From an uncultured Roseibium sp. (lineage in GTDB: Bacteria > Pseudomonadota > Alphaproteobacteria > Rhizobiales > Stappiaceae), in NCBI RefSeq assembly GCF_963669205.1, contig NZ_OY769915.1, positions 3,508,001 through 3,572,000 of the forward strand: DNA of 64,000 nt. Reading direction: 5' to 3'. Below the pieces are notes generated by a model. The model was not told the origin of the DNA. It saw only the letters and a program-made list of their open reading frames with translations, and did not search any database. Position 1 is the stretch's first letter. Each line of letters begins with the position of its first letter. A program made the translations under genes and the position numbers. Below are positions 34,133 through 43,481 of the stretch, piece by piece.

Positions 34133-36925
34133 CTAGAAATGCACGGACTGTGTGTCCAGCGGTTTCTGCAGCGGCGGCGCGAACTTGGTCAGGTCGATAC
34201 CCTCAACCGCGGTCTTGTATTCATCGACCGTGGGTGTCCGGCCGAGAATGGCCGACAGGACCACGACCGGTGTCGACGCGAGCAGCGATTCGCCCTTCTT
34301 GTCGTCGGAGTCCTCGACCACACGGCCCTTGAAGAGGCGCGTGGACGTGGCCAGGACCGTGTCACCCTTGGCAGCCTTTTCCTGGTTACCCATGCACAGA
34401 TTACAGCCGGGCCGCTCCAGATAGAGGATGTTTTCGTATTCGGTGCGTGCTGTGCTCTTCGGAGCCGTGTCATCGAACTCGAACCCGGAGTATTTCTGCA
34501 GGACCGCCCAGTCGCCTTCTTCCTTCAACTCGTCGATGATGTTGTAGGTCGGTGCGGCGACAACCAGCGGAGCGTTGAATTCGACGCTGCCCGAGGCCTT
34601 TTCCAGATTGCGCAGCATCTGGGCAACGATCTTCACGTCTCCCTTGTGCACCATGCAGGAACCGACGAAGCCGAGATCGACCTTCTTCTCCGCACGGTAA
34701 TGCGAGATCGGGCGAATGGTGTCGTGGGTGTAACGCTTGGATATGTCGGCGTTGTTCACGTCCGGATCGGCAATCATCGGCTCATCGATTTCGTTGAGGT
34801 CGACAACGACTTCCGCGAAATACTTGGCGTTGTCGTCGGGGGCGAGAGCGGGCTTTTCACCGGACCTGATTTCCGCGATCCGCTTTTCGGCGATATCGAC
34901 AAGGCCGCGCAGCATCTGGGCGTCGTTGTCCATGCCCTTTTCGATCATGATCTCGATACGGTGCTTCGCGATTTGCAGGGATTCGATCAGTGTCTCGTCC
35001 TCGGAGATGCAGATGGAGGCTTTCGCCTTCATCTCCGCGGTCCAGTCTGTGAAGGTGAAGGCCTGGTCGGCCAGCAGCGTGCCAATATGAACCTCGATGA
35101 TACGGCCCTGGAAGACGTTGTCGCCGAACTGCTGAAGCATCTGCGCCTGGGTTGCATGAACAACGTCGCGGAAGTCCATGTGATCCGCCATGGCGCCCTT
35201 GAAAGTGACCTTGACGGACTCGGGGATCGGCATGGTCGCCTCCCCGGTTGCCAGCGCAAGCGCCACGGTGCCGGAGTCGGCGCCGAAAGCCACGCCCTTG
35301 GACATCCTCGTGTGGCTGTCGCCGCCAATGATGATCGCCCAGTCATCCACGGTGATGTCGTTCAGAACCTTGTGAATGACGTCCGTCATGGAATGGTAGA
35401 CGCCCTTGGGATCGCGCGCCGTTACAAGACCGAACTTGTGCATGAATGCCATCAGTTTCGGCGTGTTGGCCTGCGCCTTAAGGTCCCAGACCGATGCCGT
35501 GTGGCAGCCGGACTGGTAGGCGCCGTCGACGCTCGGAGACAATACCGTCGCGGCCATCGCCTCAAGTTCCTGGGAGGTCATCAGACCCGTCGTGTCCTGC
35601 GAGCCGACGATGTTGACCTTGACGCGGACATCGGACCCGGCATGCAGCACAGCGCCCGGCGTCACGCCGCGCGCGTTTGCGTTGAAGATTTTTTCAACGG
35701 CGGTCAGGCCCTGCCCTTCGTGCGAGATCTCCTTCGACGGCGCAAAGGCGGACTTCAGTTCTATACCAAGCGTCTCGCAGGCAAAGCTCTGCAACTTCTT
35801 CCCGAAGACGATCGCGTAGGACCCGCCGGCCTTGATGAATTCAAGCTTTTGCGGCGTGAAGGATGAAGTGAGGTCGGCGTGTTCTTCGTCGCCGGCTTCA
35901 TTCAGCAGCTTCATGCTCTTGGTGTTGATGGTCAGGACGGTCCCCGTCTCCACCGAGTATTTTTGTTCCAGAACAGGGTTGCCGTCATTGTTCAGGATCG
36001 GGTTGCCGTCCTCGTCCAGCTTCTTGACCCAGTTTTTCAGGTCGACGCCAATCCCGCCGGTGACGCCGACGGTTGTCAGGAAGATCGGCGAAATGCCGTT
36101 CGTGCCCGCAACGATCGGCGCATAATTGACGAAGGGAACATACGGGCTGGCCTGCTTGCCCGTCCAGAGGGCGACGTTGTTGACACCCGACATGCGCGAG
36201 GACCCGACACCCATGGTGCCCTTTTCGGCAATCAGCATCACCTGCTTGTCCTGATGCTGCAGCTTCAGCGCCTGGATCTCCTTTTGCGCCCGTTCCGAGA
36301 TCATGCATTTGCCGTGAAGTTCCCGGTCGGCGCGGGAATGGGCCTGGTTGCCCGGCGACAGGAGGTCGGTGGAGATATCACCTTCGGCGGCGATAAAGGT
36401 CACCACCTTGATTTCCTCGTCGACACCCGGAAGCTTCGTGAAGAACTCGGCCCTGGAGTAGCTTTCGAGAATGTCCGTGGCGATTTCGTTGCCGGCGGCA
36501 AAGGCATCCTTGATGCGGTCCGTATCGGCTTCGTAGAGGAAGACCTGTGTCTTCAGGACCTCGGCGGCGGCCTGTGCGGTCGACTGATCGTCTCCAAGCG
36601 CCAGGTCGAGAAGAACCTCAACGGACGGTCCGCCCTTCATGTGCGACAGCAGTTCGAACGCGAATTCCGGCGAGATTTCTTCAACGGGAGAGTCACCGAG
36701 AATGATCTCTTTCAGAAAGCGCGCCTTTTCGCCTGCAGCGCTGGTTGTCCCCGGAAGCGTGTTGTAGATGAAAAACTTGAGGGAATCCTGCCTGTGCGGA
36801 TTGCCTGTATCCTTGATTTGCGCGATGAGCTCACTCACAAGTGCGCCATCGTCGATCGGCTTGGGATGCAGCCCCTGCTCTTTGCGGCTTGCGATTTCTT
36901 CAAGGTAGGCGGTGTACAGGCTCAT
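34133..36925 (-). CDS. acnB: Aconitate hydratase B / 2-methylisocitrate dehydratase
   Basis: TCA-cycle iron-sulfur enzyme of 930 residues converting citrate to isocitrate. The N-terminal HEAT-like and swivel domains typical of AcnB are present (MSLYTAYLEEIASRKEQGLHPKPID). The [4Fe-4S] cysteines lie in GFVGSCMVHKG and ERPGCNLCMGNQ, and active-site segments include GGDSHTRMSKG and MSGVNNVALWTGK. The start at 36925 matches the AcnB N-terminus. The 257-base region upstream separates it from the catabolic operon and shows no gene. Confidence 0.97.
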   Translation of the reverse strand: MSLYTAYLEEIASRKEQGLHPKPIDDGALVSELIAQIKDTGNPHRQDSLKFFIYNTLPGTTSAAGEKARFLKEIILGDSPVEEISPEFAFELLSHMKGGPSVEVLLDLALGDDQSTAQAAAEVLKTQVFLYEADTDRIKDAFAAGNEIATDILESYSRAEFFTKLPGVDEEIKVVTFIAAEGDISTDLLSPGNQAHSRADRELHGKCMISERAQKEIQALKLQHQDKQVMLIAEKGTMGVGSSRMSGVNNVALWTGKQASPYVPFVNYAPIVAGTNGISPIFLTTVGVTGGIGVDLKNWVKKLDEDGNPILNNDGNPVLEQKYSVETGTVLTINTKSMKLLNEAGDEEHADLTSSFTPQKLEFIKAGGSYAIVFGKKLQSFACETLGIELKSAFAPSKEISHEGQGLTAVEKIFNANARGVTPGAVLHAGSDVRVKVNIVGSQDTTGLMTSQELEAMAATVLSPSVDGAYQSGCHTASVWDLKAQANTPKLMAFMHKFGLVTARDPKGVYHSMTDVIHKVLNDITVDDWAIIIGGDSHTRMSKGVAFGADSGTVALALATGEATMPIPESVKVTFKGAMADHMDFRDVVHATQAQMLQQFGDNVFQGRIIEVHIGTLLADQAFTFTDWTAEMKAKASICISEDETLIESLQIAKHRIEIMIEKGMDNDAQMLRGLVDIAEKRIAEIRSGEKPALAPDDNAKYFAEVVVDLNEIDEPMIADPDVNNADISKRYTHDTIRPISHYRAEKKVDLGFVGSCMVHKGDVKIVAQMLRNLEKASGSVEFNAPLVVAAPTYNIIDELKEEGDWAVLQKYSGFEFDDTAPKSTARTEYENILYLERPGCNLCMGNQEKAAKGDTVLATSTRLFKGRVVEDSDDKKGESLLASTPVVVLSAILGRTPTVDEYKTAVEGIDLTKFAPPLQKPLDTQSVHF

Positions 36926-37182
36926 GGGCGTCCTCGGGAACTGGGGTTTCTTGATGCTTCGGCGCGGCCTCTCTTGAGGCGCCGGAAGCTGGACAAAATT
37001 AATTGTATGCGGCGGTATACTATTTCTCATCAGAATGCAAGAAGAGATCACGCAACGCGGATCCAATTGCGGTCGCAGCGGACTGCGTGAAGCGGCTTCG
37101 AATGTATCAAAATCGGCCGAATTGACAGCACAGGGCGCGGTGCGCGCGTACCTGCCTTGCGGCAAGCCTGACTGCTGTCACC

Positions 37183-37878
37183 TTAGGTTCGGGCCTTTTC
37201 GAATGCCGCCCAGGCTTCCTGGAATTTTTCGAAATCGAAGCCGGGCTGACGCGCAGGTTCAAGAACCAGTTTTTCGGTCTCCAGCAGCTTGCCGATCGCG
37301 GAGGCGAGTGCCGGAATGACATCCTCGGGGATGACAAGGGCGCCGTGCCGGTCGGCATGCACCAGTTCTCCCGGATGAATGTCCAGTCCGAAGATCTTCA
37401 CCGGCGTTTCCACTTCTTTCACGTGGACAAATCCGTGACTCGGGCCGACCGATCCCGCAACGACCGGAAAATCGTCCGGCAGATCACCGAGATCCCGCAT
37501 GACACCGTTGGTCAAGGCCCCGGACAGCCCCAACCCCTTGTGAACGGTCGTGTTGATTTCACCCCAATAGGCACCGATCGCGTTCGGATAATCGACATCC
37601 TCGACCACGGTGAGCGCCGGCCGGGGGCCTTCGGACATGTAGCGGTAGTAGTCCATGCGCCGGGTCTTGATCACATCCGCCGGCTCGGTCGGCGGCGCCA
37701 GCGCGGAGATCTTGGCGGTTCTGGCATAGCCGACCATGGCACCGGCCGCGGGATCGGAGGCGAGCATCGTCCCGCGCGTGAAACGGTTGAAGCCGCGCCG
37801 GCCCTGAGCCACTTCGATCGCGTTGCAGACGGTCGGCGTATCGACGGATTTCAGTAGGTCCAGAAGCTCGGTATTCAT
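37183..37878 (-). CDS. RraA-like / HMG (4-hydroxy-4-methyl-2-oxoglutarate) aldolase-family protein
   Basis: Protein of 231 residues in the RraA/class II pyruvate aldolase family. Seen: HKGLGLSGALTNGVMRDLGD with R128 and D129, corresponding to the substrate- and metal-binding Arg-Asp pair, then GLDIHPGELVHADRHGALVIPED near the C-terminal half. Family members cleave 4-hydroxy-2-oxo acids to pyruvate or decarboxylate oxaloacetate; which reaction occurs here is not determined. It is the last gene of the nine-gene operon, overlapping the hydrolase gene by 4 bases (ATGA), so it may perform the final C-C cleavage of the pathway. Confidence 0.8.
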   Translation of the reverse strand: MNTELLDLLKSVDTPTVCNAIEVAQGRRGFNRFTRGTMLASDPAAGAMVGYARTAKISALAPPTEPADVIKTRRMDYYRYMSEGPRPALTVVEDVDYPNAIGAYWGEINTTVHKGLGLSGALTNGVMRDLGDLPDDFPVVAGSVGPSHGFVHVKEVETPVKIFGLDIHPGELVHADRHGALVIPEDVIPALASAIGKLLETEKLVLEPARQPGFDFEKFQEAWAAFEKART

Positions 37879-38570
37879 TCGATGTCCAGCCAGCTCTTGA
37901 AGGCCGCGCTGACGGCCTCGGGTTGCTCCAGGGTCGGAAGATGTCCGGCCCCCTCGATGATGTTCAATGTCGATCCTGCGACAAGCGCGTGCATCAGTTC
38001 ATGCCGGTCCAGCGGACAGAGCCTGTCCTCCTTGCCCATCAGGATCAGGGTCGGCACATCGACCGACCTGAGGGTTTCCTGCTGGTCCGGACGGTGCTGC
38101 AGGGCACGGGACTGACGTTCGAAAACTTCGGATCCGAGATCCAGTGCCATTGTCATGCACGTGCGCAGGACATCCTGCCGGAGCGGCCCGTTGGCAAGGT
38201 AGTTGGGCTTGAGTTCGTCCCGCATGACCTCGCGCAGACCGCCGGCCCGCACCGCGTCGATCTGGGGTTCGCGGCCTTGCCTGATTTCGTCGAGTTCCGC
38301 GCGCGGGTTGGTGTCGAGCAACGCCAGCCGGGAGATGCGGTCCGGAGCCTGCCGGCAAATTTCCATCGCGACAATCCCGCCCATGGAAAGTCCCGCAAGA
38401 GCGAATCTCGGCGGGGCCTTTCTCAGAATGTCTTCCGCAAGGGCGTGGATTGTATCGAAGGCAGTAATGGGTGCCAGATGGAGTGGCACGCGGCCGGACA
38501 GTGCGGCGATCTGTGGCCCGTAGAGCCGCGCGTCGCACATCATCCCCGGCAGCAGGACCAGCGGTGTCAC
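37875..38570 (-). CDS. Alpha/beta hydrolase
   Basis: Predicted hydrolase of 231 residues with a complete triad: nucleophile S62 in GLSMGG, D182 in MGKEDRLCP, and H210 in EGAGHLP. The start is taken as GTG at 38570, which overlaps the preceding stop as GTGA and gives TPLVLLPGMMCDARLYGPQ, the usual start of this subfamily. Longer in-frame starts would lie deep in the neighbouring gene. Likely an ester, lactone or C-C bond hydrolase acting on a pathway intermediate; substrate unknown. Confidence 0.8.
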   Translation of the reverse strand: MTPLVLLPGMMCDARLYGPQIAALSGRVPLHLAPITAFDTIHALAEDILRKAPPRFALAGLSMGGIVAMEICRQAPDRISRLALLDTNPRAELDEIRQGREPQIDAVRAGGLREVMRDELKPNYLANGPLRQDVLRTCMTMALDLGSEVFERQSRALQHRPDQQETLRSVDVPTLILMGKEDRLCPLDRHELMHALVAGSTLNIIEGAGHLPTLEQPEAVSAAFKSWLDIE

Positions 38571-39700
38571 GCACGCGCCTCCGCGATGGCAGCCCCGTCC
38601 GCGAGGGATTTGAGCTTTGCAAAGGCAATCTCCGGATCGACCGCCCCGAAGCCCGCAAACGTGCCGAAGCCACAATCCGAACCGGCGATCACGCGGTCCA
38701 TGCCGACGATATCGACGAACCTTTCCAGTCTCTGCGCGACCACTTCCGGGTGCTCGACGAAATTCGTCGTCGTATCGACAACGCCCGGCACCAGGATCTT
38801 GTCGTCCGGAATTTCCGGCTTGCGGTCACGGAACACCGTCCATTCATGCGCGTGGCGCGGGTTGGAGGTTTCAAACAGGACGTAGCGCGCACGCGCCGAC
38901 ATCAGCGTCGAAAACACCTTGTCCATCGAGATGTCACACACATGCGGGCCTTCGTAGTTTCCCCAGCAGATGTGGATCCGCACCTTTGCCGGGTCGATGT
39001 TCTGAAGCGCATGGTTCAGTGCATCGACGTGGCTCGCGGCAATCTTCAGGAATTCCTCGTCCGACAGGTCGGTGAACAGCATGTGCCGGGACAGCGCGAG
39101 ATCGGGACAGTCGAGCTGGAGATCAAGTCCCGAGGCAACGATCGTCTCGTATTCGTCCTTCATGACATCGGCCAGCGCCTGCAAATAGGCCTCTCGTGTC
39201 GGATAGTGGTCGTTTTGCAGGAAGAGCGAAATCACGCCGGGCGACGCGGCATTCATGAAACCGGCCGCCGCGCCGTGTTGCGCCATCGCATCCTTCAGAT
39301 GCTTGATGTCCTTGATCAGCTCACCCTGTCCCTTGGAGCGCACCTCGCCCGTACACATCGGACGGGCGTATTGTGGCGTTCCGCCGCTTTCCGCGATCCG
39401 TTTCAAAAAGCTCGGGTAGAGCTTCAGGTCCGCCGGAGCGTTGCGCGGGCTGTCACCGGAGAAGCCGGTGTACCGGTCCTTAACATAGGTGGCGTAAGAG
39501 ATCTTCGAGGTCTCGCCGTCGCTGACGATCGTGACACCCGCATCAACCTGCTTGCGCACGGTTTCCGAAACCGCGGATGCCATCGCCGCATCGAAGGCAG
39601 TCTGGTCATATGGTTCGCCTTTTTCCCGGGCAAAGATGAAATCAACGACTTCCTGTGTCCGCGGCAACGAGCCGACATGGGTCACATCGATCTTGCTCAT
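38567..39700 (-). CDS. MetE-C-terminal/epoxyalkane:coenzyme M transferase-like zinc protein
   Basis: A 377-residue stand-alone homologue of the C-terminal catalytic half of cobalamin-independent methionine synthase. The N-terminus has HVGSLPR. Zinc-thiolate ligands are visible as H243-x-C245 (RIHICWGNYEG) and C343 (GSDCGFGTF). Lacking the MetE N-terminal half and lying in a catabolic operon, it is unlikely to be the housekeeping methionine synthase. Relatives include epoxyalkane:coenzyme M transferase and uncharacterised catabolic enzymes that activate a thiol for attack on a carbon. A good GGGAGG site precedes the ATG. Confidence 0.75.
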   Translation of the reverse strand: MSKIDVTHVGSLPRTQEVVDFIFAREKGEPYDQTAFDAAMASAVSETVRKQVDAGVTIVSDGETSKISYATYVKDRYTGFSGDSPRNAPADLKLYPSFLKRIAESGGTPQYARPMCTGEVRSKGQGELIKDIKHLKDAMAQHGAAAGFMNAASPGVISLFLQNDHYPTREAYLQALADVMKDEYETIVASGLDLQLDCPDLALSRHMLFTDLSDEEFLKIAASHVDALNHALQNIDPAKVRIHICWGNYEGPHVCDISMDKVFSTLMSARARYVLFETSNPRHAHEWTVFRDRKPEIPDDKILVPGVVDTTTNFVEHPEVVAQRLERFVDIVGMDRVIAGSDCGFGTFAGFGAVDPEIAFAKLKSLADGAAIAEARA

Positions 39701-39742
39701 GGGTCCTCCCAGTTGTTCCGACGGGTCACCCCCGTTCTGTTG

Positions 39743-40708
39743 TTATCCCACCCAGGTCGGCCCAGCCGGGTCATCGGTGTTCATGACACGGAAAAGGCTC
39801 GCCTCGCCGCTCATGGACGGAGCCAGAGTGTGCTCCAGTCCCGGCGGCACGGCGCAGGTATCGCCCGGCGCCAGCACTTTTTCACCACCCGACCAGCCGA
39901 GTTTCCAGTGGCCGCGCATGATCATGAGGATCTCATGGCTTTTGAGGCTGTAGCGCGTCTCCGGAATCGACCCGCGGGAGAGGAAGTCGACCTCGAACCC
40001 AGGCTTGTCCTTCAAAAGGCCACGCGCTCCGATCACCTTGCAGGGGGACTTGGCACTGAGCGCCACCATGTCCCAGTAGCGCGCGACATAATCTTTCACG
40101 ACAGCATCGTTCCCGGGCTCCGGAAACGCCTTGAGTTCCTCGTCACTCAGGAGCGGCATAGGGTTGATGCCTTCAGGCAGGGACTGGCCATTCTTGCTGT
40201 CATAGAGAACGCCGTTCTGCCCCAGCACCAGCCCGTGGTCACTGGCATCTTCAATCACCTGCGGTGCCCAGGTGACCCCACCTCCGGCATCGTCACCGCC
40301 GAGGATCGCCATGATCATTCCGTAGTCGGTACCGATATTTTCAAACCCGCGGAAAATGCCGGTCGGGATATTGAAGATGTCACCTTCTTCAAGAATGACT
40401 TCGCCCGCCGTTCCCCAGCGCCCCCAGAAGAAGCGCCACCTGCCCTTGAGAACAAAGAAAACTTCCGCGGTCGTGTGCGAATGCAGCGAGTTCCGGCACT
40501 TGGGCGGCTGACCCGCGGCACCGATATTGAAACCCGGCGTGTCCTTGATGTGGACATGCTGGTCCGGACTTTCGGAGACGCCGCCGCCGATGATGGTGAA
40601 GTTCTCCTTCTGATCCGATCCGGGCGTGTGAGCGTCGATGAAAGCTGTACGGCAGGGTTTGAGGTCTCCGTAGCGTACGATCCGGGTTTCCATTTCTTCA
40701 GGGTTCAT
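39743..40708 (-). CDS. Two-domain cupin protein
   Basis: A 321-residue bicupin. The first cupin motif is SLHSHTTAEVFFVLKGRW, with H76, H78 and E82 as likely metal ligands. The second, around residues 250 to 300 (SLKSHEILMIMRGHWKLGW, then APGDTCAVPPGLEHTL), keeps the fold with fewer ligands. The architecture resembles gentisate-type dioxygenases and oxalate decarboxylases, but neither activity can be assigned. The ATG at 40708 is chosen over an upstream TTG. It follows the NTF2 gene by 19 bases in the operon. Confidence 0.7.
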   Translation of the reverse strand: MNPEEMETRIVRYGDLKPCRTAFIDAHTPGSDQKENFTIIGGGVSESPDQHVHIKDTPGFNIGAAGQPPKCRNSLHSHTTAEVFFVLKGRWRFFWGRWGTAGEVILEEGDIFNIPTGIFRGFENIGTDYGMIMAILGGDDAGGGVTWAPQVIEDASDHGLVLGQNGVLYDSKNGQSLPEGINPMPLLSDEELKAFPEPGNDAVVKDYVARYWDMVALSAKSPCKVIGARGLLKDKPGFEVDFLSRGSIPETRYSLKSHEILMIMRGHWKLGWSGGEKVLAPGDTCAVPPGLEHTLAPSMSGEASLFRVMNTDDPAGPTWVG

Positions 40709-40727
40709 GACCAAACCTGCTTTCAAG

Positions 40728-41696
40728 TTATCCGGTTTTCAGGGCGACCTGTTTCCAGATCGCCGTTTCATCAAAAAGCGTGTATTCGCGGCGCAGACCC
40801 CAGGGTCCGAATTCGGCATGCGACGCACCCATCACAAAAACCTCCGCACCGCTGGGTTCGCCAAAGGCGCCCCATCCGTCATGCTTGCCATTGAGGGACC
40901 ATCGAATGGCGGCACGCGGCGGCATCAACGGGTCATCCCGGCCTATGCGGTGCTCGATCCGGAACTCGGCGGAGGGAAAACTCGCGCGCAGCCCCATCCA
41001 GAAGCGATCGGCGGCGCCCCAGGACTGACCGTTGACGCCCCCGGGGTAAAACAGCGCGCAGGCCCGGTCGTACTCAGCTTCGATGACTGCCATATCCGCG
41101 CCCATGATGCGCGAAAGAATATCCGCGTAGCGGTCGCCCCATTCATTGTCGTTTCCGCTGCCCTTGTAGGGTCCGGGCTGGTCGACGGCCGGCGTGAAGG
41201 GATGAACGCAGTCTTCCGGACCGCCTTCCCGCGCAATCAGGTCCCGTGCATAGTCCTTCGGATCCCATCCCATCTGACGGACGATCGCACCCTGGTCCCT
41301 GATGAGCCATTCGTCGTTGATCTGGTTGTCGATGGCATGACAGTCCGCAATGATCCGGTACTGGAGCTTCTTGCCGCTGGCAGGGCCGTAAACGCCGTCG
41401 CCGAGATGTGTCGCGGTCGATATGATCCTGTGAGATGAAAGCATCCCGTCTTCCGGCGATCCCGACCAGATCACGTCCTCCCCGAGCAGGGTTCTGTCCG
41501 GAAACTCGGCCAGCGTTGCCATGGTCGCACCGATGACATCCTGGTTTCCGACAACAACGGACGCGGGCGAGCGGACGACAATATCGTCCGAATAGTAGTG
41601 GTGCAGCGTCGCAATCTTGCGCTCTTCCCAGATTTCCCTGGTGATCCCGATGATGTAATCGGGGAAATCCTGCCAGCGCGGGTCAAAGCCTTTCAT
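40728..41696 (-). CDS. Two-domain NTF2/SnoaL-like protein
   Basis: A 322-residue protein that reads as two NTF2-like (SnoaL/ester cyclase) folds, residues about 1 to 160 and 180 to 322. Typical segments are ATLHHYYSDDIVVRSPASVV and the Arg/Trp-rich cone residues of the second half (AAIRWSLNGKHDGWGAFG). NTF2-like enzymes include isomerases, aldol cyclases and hydratases. No catalytic residues can be fixed from sequence alone. Its first codons overlap the lacI-type gene by 14 bases. One of four NTF2-type genes in this locus. Confidence 0.7.
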   Translation of the reverse strand: MKGFDPRWQDFPDYIIGITREIWEERKIATLHHYYSDDIVVRSPASVVVGNQDVIGATMATLAEFPDRTLLGEDVIWSGSPEDGMLSSHRIISTATHLGDGVYGPASGKKLQYRIIADCHAIDNQINDEWLIRDQGAIVRQMGWDPKDYARDLIAREGGPEDCVHPFTPAVDQPGPYKGSGNDNEWGDRYADILSRIMGADMAVIEAEYDRACALFYPGGVNGQSWGAADRFWMGLRASFPSAEFRIEHRIGRDDPLMPPRAAIRWSLNGKHDGWGAFGEPSGAEVFVMGASHAEFGPWGLRREYTLFDETAIWKQVALKTG

Positions 41697-42714
41697 CGGG
41701 CCATCCTTGGGGTATGCGGGCGGAACCGCGGATCATCAGCGGTCCGTCTATCTGAATTTTCCGGACATCGTTGCGGCCCTCCTCGATCCAGCCGAGCAGC
41801 GTGGAGACTGTTGCCTCCACCATCCGGTTCGAGGGCTGACGCAGGGTTGTCAGGTCGTATGCGGGCCAGGACGCCAGGGACACATCGTCATATCCGACGA
41901 CCGAAACGTCACCCGGGATATCCAGCTCGAGTTCAAAACGCAGCACATCCATGACCGCAAAGGCCATGTGATCATTGCCGACGAAAACAGCGTCGGGGCG
42001 GTCCTTGGCCGAAAAGATTTCGCGTGCAGCGGCCGCTGCAGTCTCGCGCTTGTACATGCCGTCGACACACGCAACCGGCTCTATGCCGGCTGCCGCCAGC
42101 CCGGCGCGCAACCCGGCCTCGCGGTCGCGGCCGGTGGACGAACCGGACCATCCGGCAATATGGGCGATTTTCCGATGGCCCCCGGCAAGCAGGAATTCCG
42201 CGATCTTGCGTCCGCCGGCAAGGTTGTTGGAGGTCACCTGGTTGAGCCTGTCGTCGTCCTGGCCGCGGTTGAACAGAACCACGGGCACGCCGGCGGCCGA
42301 ACACCTTGCGGCAAGCGCGTTGGACATGCCGACGGATGCTGTAATGATGCCGTCGACCTGGTAGTCAAGCAACTCGCCCATGACCTTGTCGACGCTGGCG
42401 TCGTCATTGGAGACCATGAAGACCAGAATGTGATAGCCGTGTTCCTGGAGGGCCGTGGACAGCTTTTCCAATGCATCCGGGTAGAACTGGTTTTCAAGAT
42501 AGGCCACAACCAGACCGATGATCTTCGACCGGCCGGTAATCAGCGACCGTGCAAGCACATTGGGACGGTAGCCGAGTTCGTCTGCGGCTTTGAGCACCTT
42601 GTCCGCCATTTTCGGTGAAACCGATGCCCCCGGCGTGAAAACGCGGCTGACGGCTGACTGACTGACACCGGCCTTCCTGGCAACATCTACGGAAGTGACT
42701 TTTTCGGAGCGCAT
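41683..42714 (-). CDS. LacI-family transcriptional regulator
   Basis: Repressor of 343 residues. The N-terminal helix-turn-helix is SVDVARKAGVSQSAVSRVF (residues 8 to 26), followed by the hinge PNVLARSLITGRSKIIGLV and a periplasmic-binding-protein-like effector domain (VVLFNRGQDDDRLNQVTSNN, VFVGNDHMAFAVMD, VSVVGYDDVSLASWPAYDLTT). It is embedded in the middle of the operon: the start shares a base with the SDR stop (TGATG). Palindromes at 45919, 51247 and 51302 are its likely operators. The inducer is probably the imported substrate or an early intermediate. Confidence 0.92.
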   Translation of the reverse strand: MRSEKVTSVDVARKAGVSQSAVSRVFTPGASVSPKMADKVLKAADELGYRPNVLARSLITGRSKIIGLVVAYLENQFYPDALEKLSTALQEHGYHILVFMVSNDDASVDKVMGELLDYQVDGIITASVGMSNALAARCSAAGVPVVLFNRGQDDDRLNQVTSNNLAGGRKIAEFLLAGGHRKIAHIAGWSGSSTGRDREAGLRAGLAAAGIEPVACVDGMYKRETAAAAAREIFSAKDRPDAVFVGNDHMAFAVMDVLRFELELDIPGDVSVVGYDDVSLASWPAYDLTTLRQPSNRMVEATVSTLLGWIEEGRNDVRKIQIDGPLMIRGSARIPQGWPDERL

Positions 42715-43481
42715 CAGTCCGCCGTCCAACCTCCGTCCACGAGAAGCGATGTGCCGGTCACCAGCGAGGAGGCATCGCTCGCAAGATAAAGCACCGCCCC
42801 CATGATGTCTTCGACGACACCCGTGCGGCCAAGCTTGATCTTTTCCTCGATCCACTGGACCCGGTCCGGATTGTCGAAAGTCTGCTCGGTCAGCGGAGTG
42901 CGGATGAAAGTCGGGCAGATCGTGTTGACCCGGATCTTGTGCGGCCCGAACTCCAGTGCCATGGCCTTGGTAAATCCCTCGACTGCAAATTTCGACGCGC
43001 AGTAGACCGCACGGTCGACGCCGCCGACATGCGCCATTTGCGAACTCATGTTGATCAGCGACCCGGATCTGCCTGCCGCGATCAGGCCTCTCGCCACGCA
43101 TTGCGTCACGAAGTAAGCCCCGCGCACGTTCACGTTCATGACTGCATCGAAATCTTCCGGCGTGGTATCGACGGCTGCGCTGTGGCGCGCCAGCCCGGCG
43201 CTGTTGACCAGGACATCGAACGGGCCGTGTTTTTCGATGCTGACCTGTACCTCGAGGACGTCGGCGACATCCAGCTGAAGCGCCGAGGCAGCAAGGCCCT
43301 TCGCCCGGATCGCGTCCACGGCCGCGTCGAGCTTGTCGGTCCGGCGCGCCGCCAGAACCACATCTCCCCCCGCCTCCGCCAGCGCCACGGCAGAGGCAAG
43401 GCCGATCCCGGAAGACGCCCCGGCGACAAGCACCTTTTTGCCGGCAAGTGAAAAGCTGGGAGTGGAAGGCAGGTCGATCAT
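42714..43481 (-). CDS. Short-chain dehydrogenase/reductase
   Basis: Classical SDR of 255 residues. Cofactor motif GASSGIG at residues 21 to 27, NSAG at 93 to 96, catalytic S146/S147, Y160 and K164 (YCASK), and the C-terminal LVDGGWTAD. An acidic-to-basic residue (AARRTDK) after the second strand may favour NADP(H). It probably oxidises a hydroxyl of a pathway intermediate. It overlaps the preceding NTF2 gene by 4 bases (ATGA). Confidence 0.88.
   Translation of the reverse strand: MIDLPSTPSFSLAGKKVLVAGASSGIGLASAVALAEAGGDVVLAARRTDKLDAAVDAIRAKGLAASALQLDVADVLEVQVSIEKHGPFDVLVNSAGLARHSAAVDTTPEDFDAVMNVNVRGAYFVTQCVARGLIAAGRSGSLINMSSQMAHVGGVDRAVYCASKFAVEGFTKAMALEFGPHKIRVNTICPTFIRTPLTEQTFDNPDRVQWIEEKIKLGRTGVVEDIMGAVLYLASDASSLVTGTSLLVDGGWTAD

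Noticed and set aside
37009..37026. Dyad-like GTATGC...GTATAC upstream of acnB as a GntR-type operator
   Set aside because: The half-sites match imperfectly and no second copy or GntR gene is nearby.
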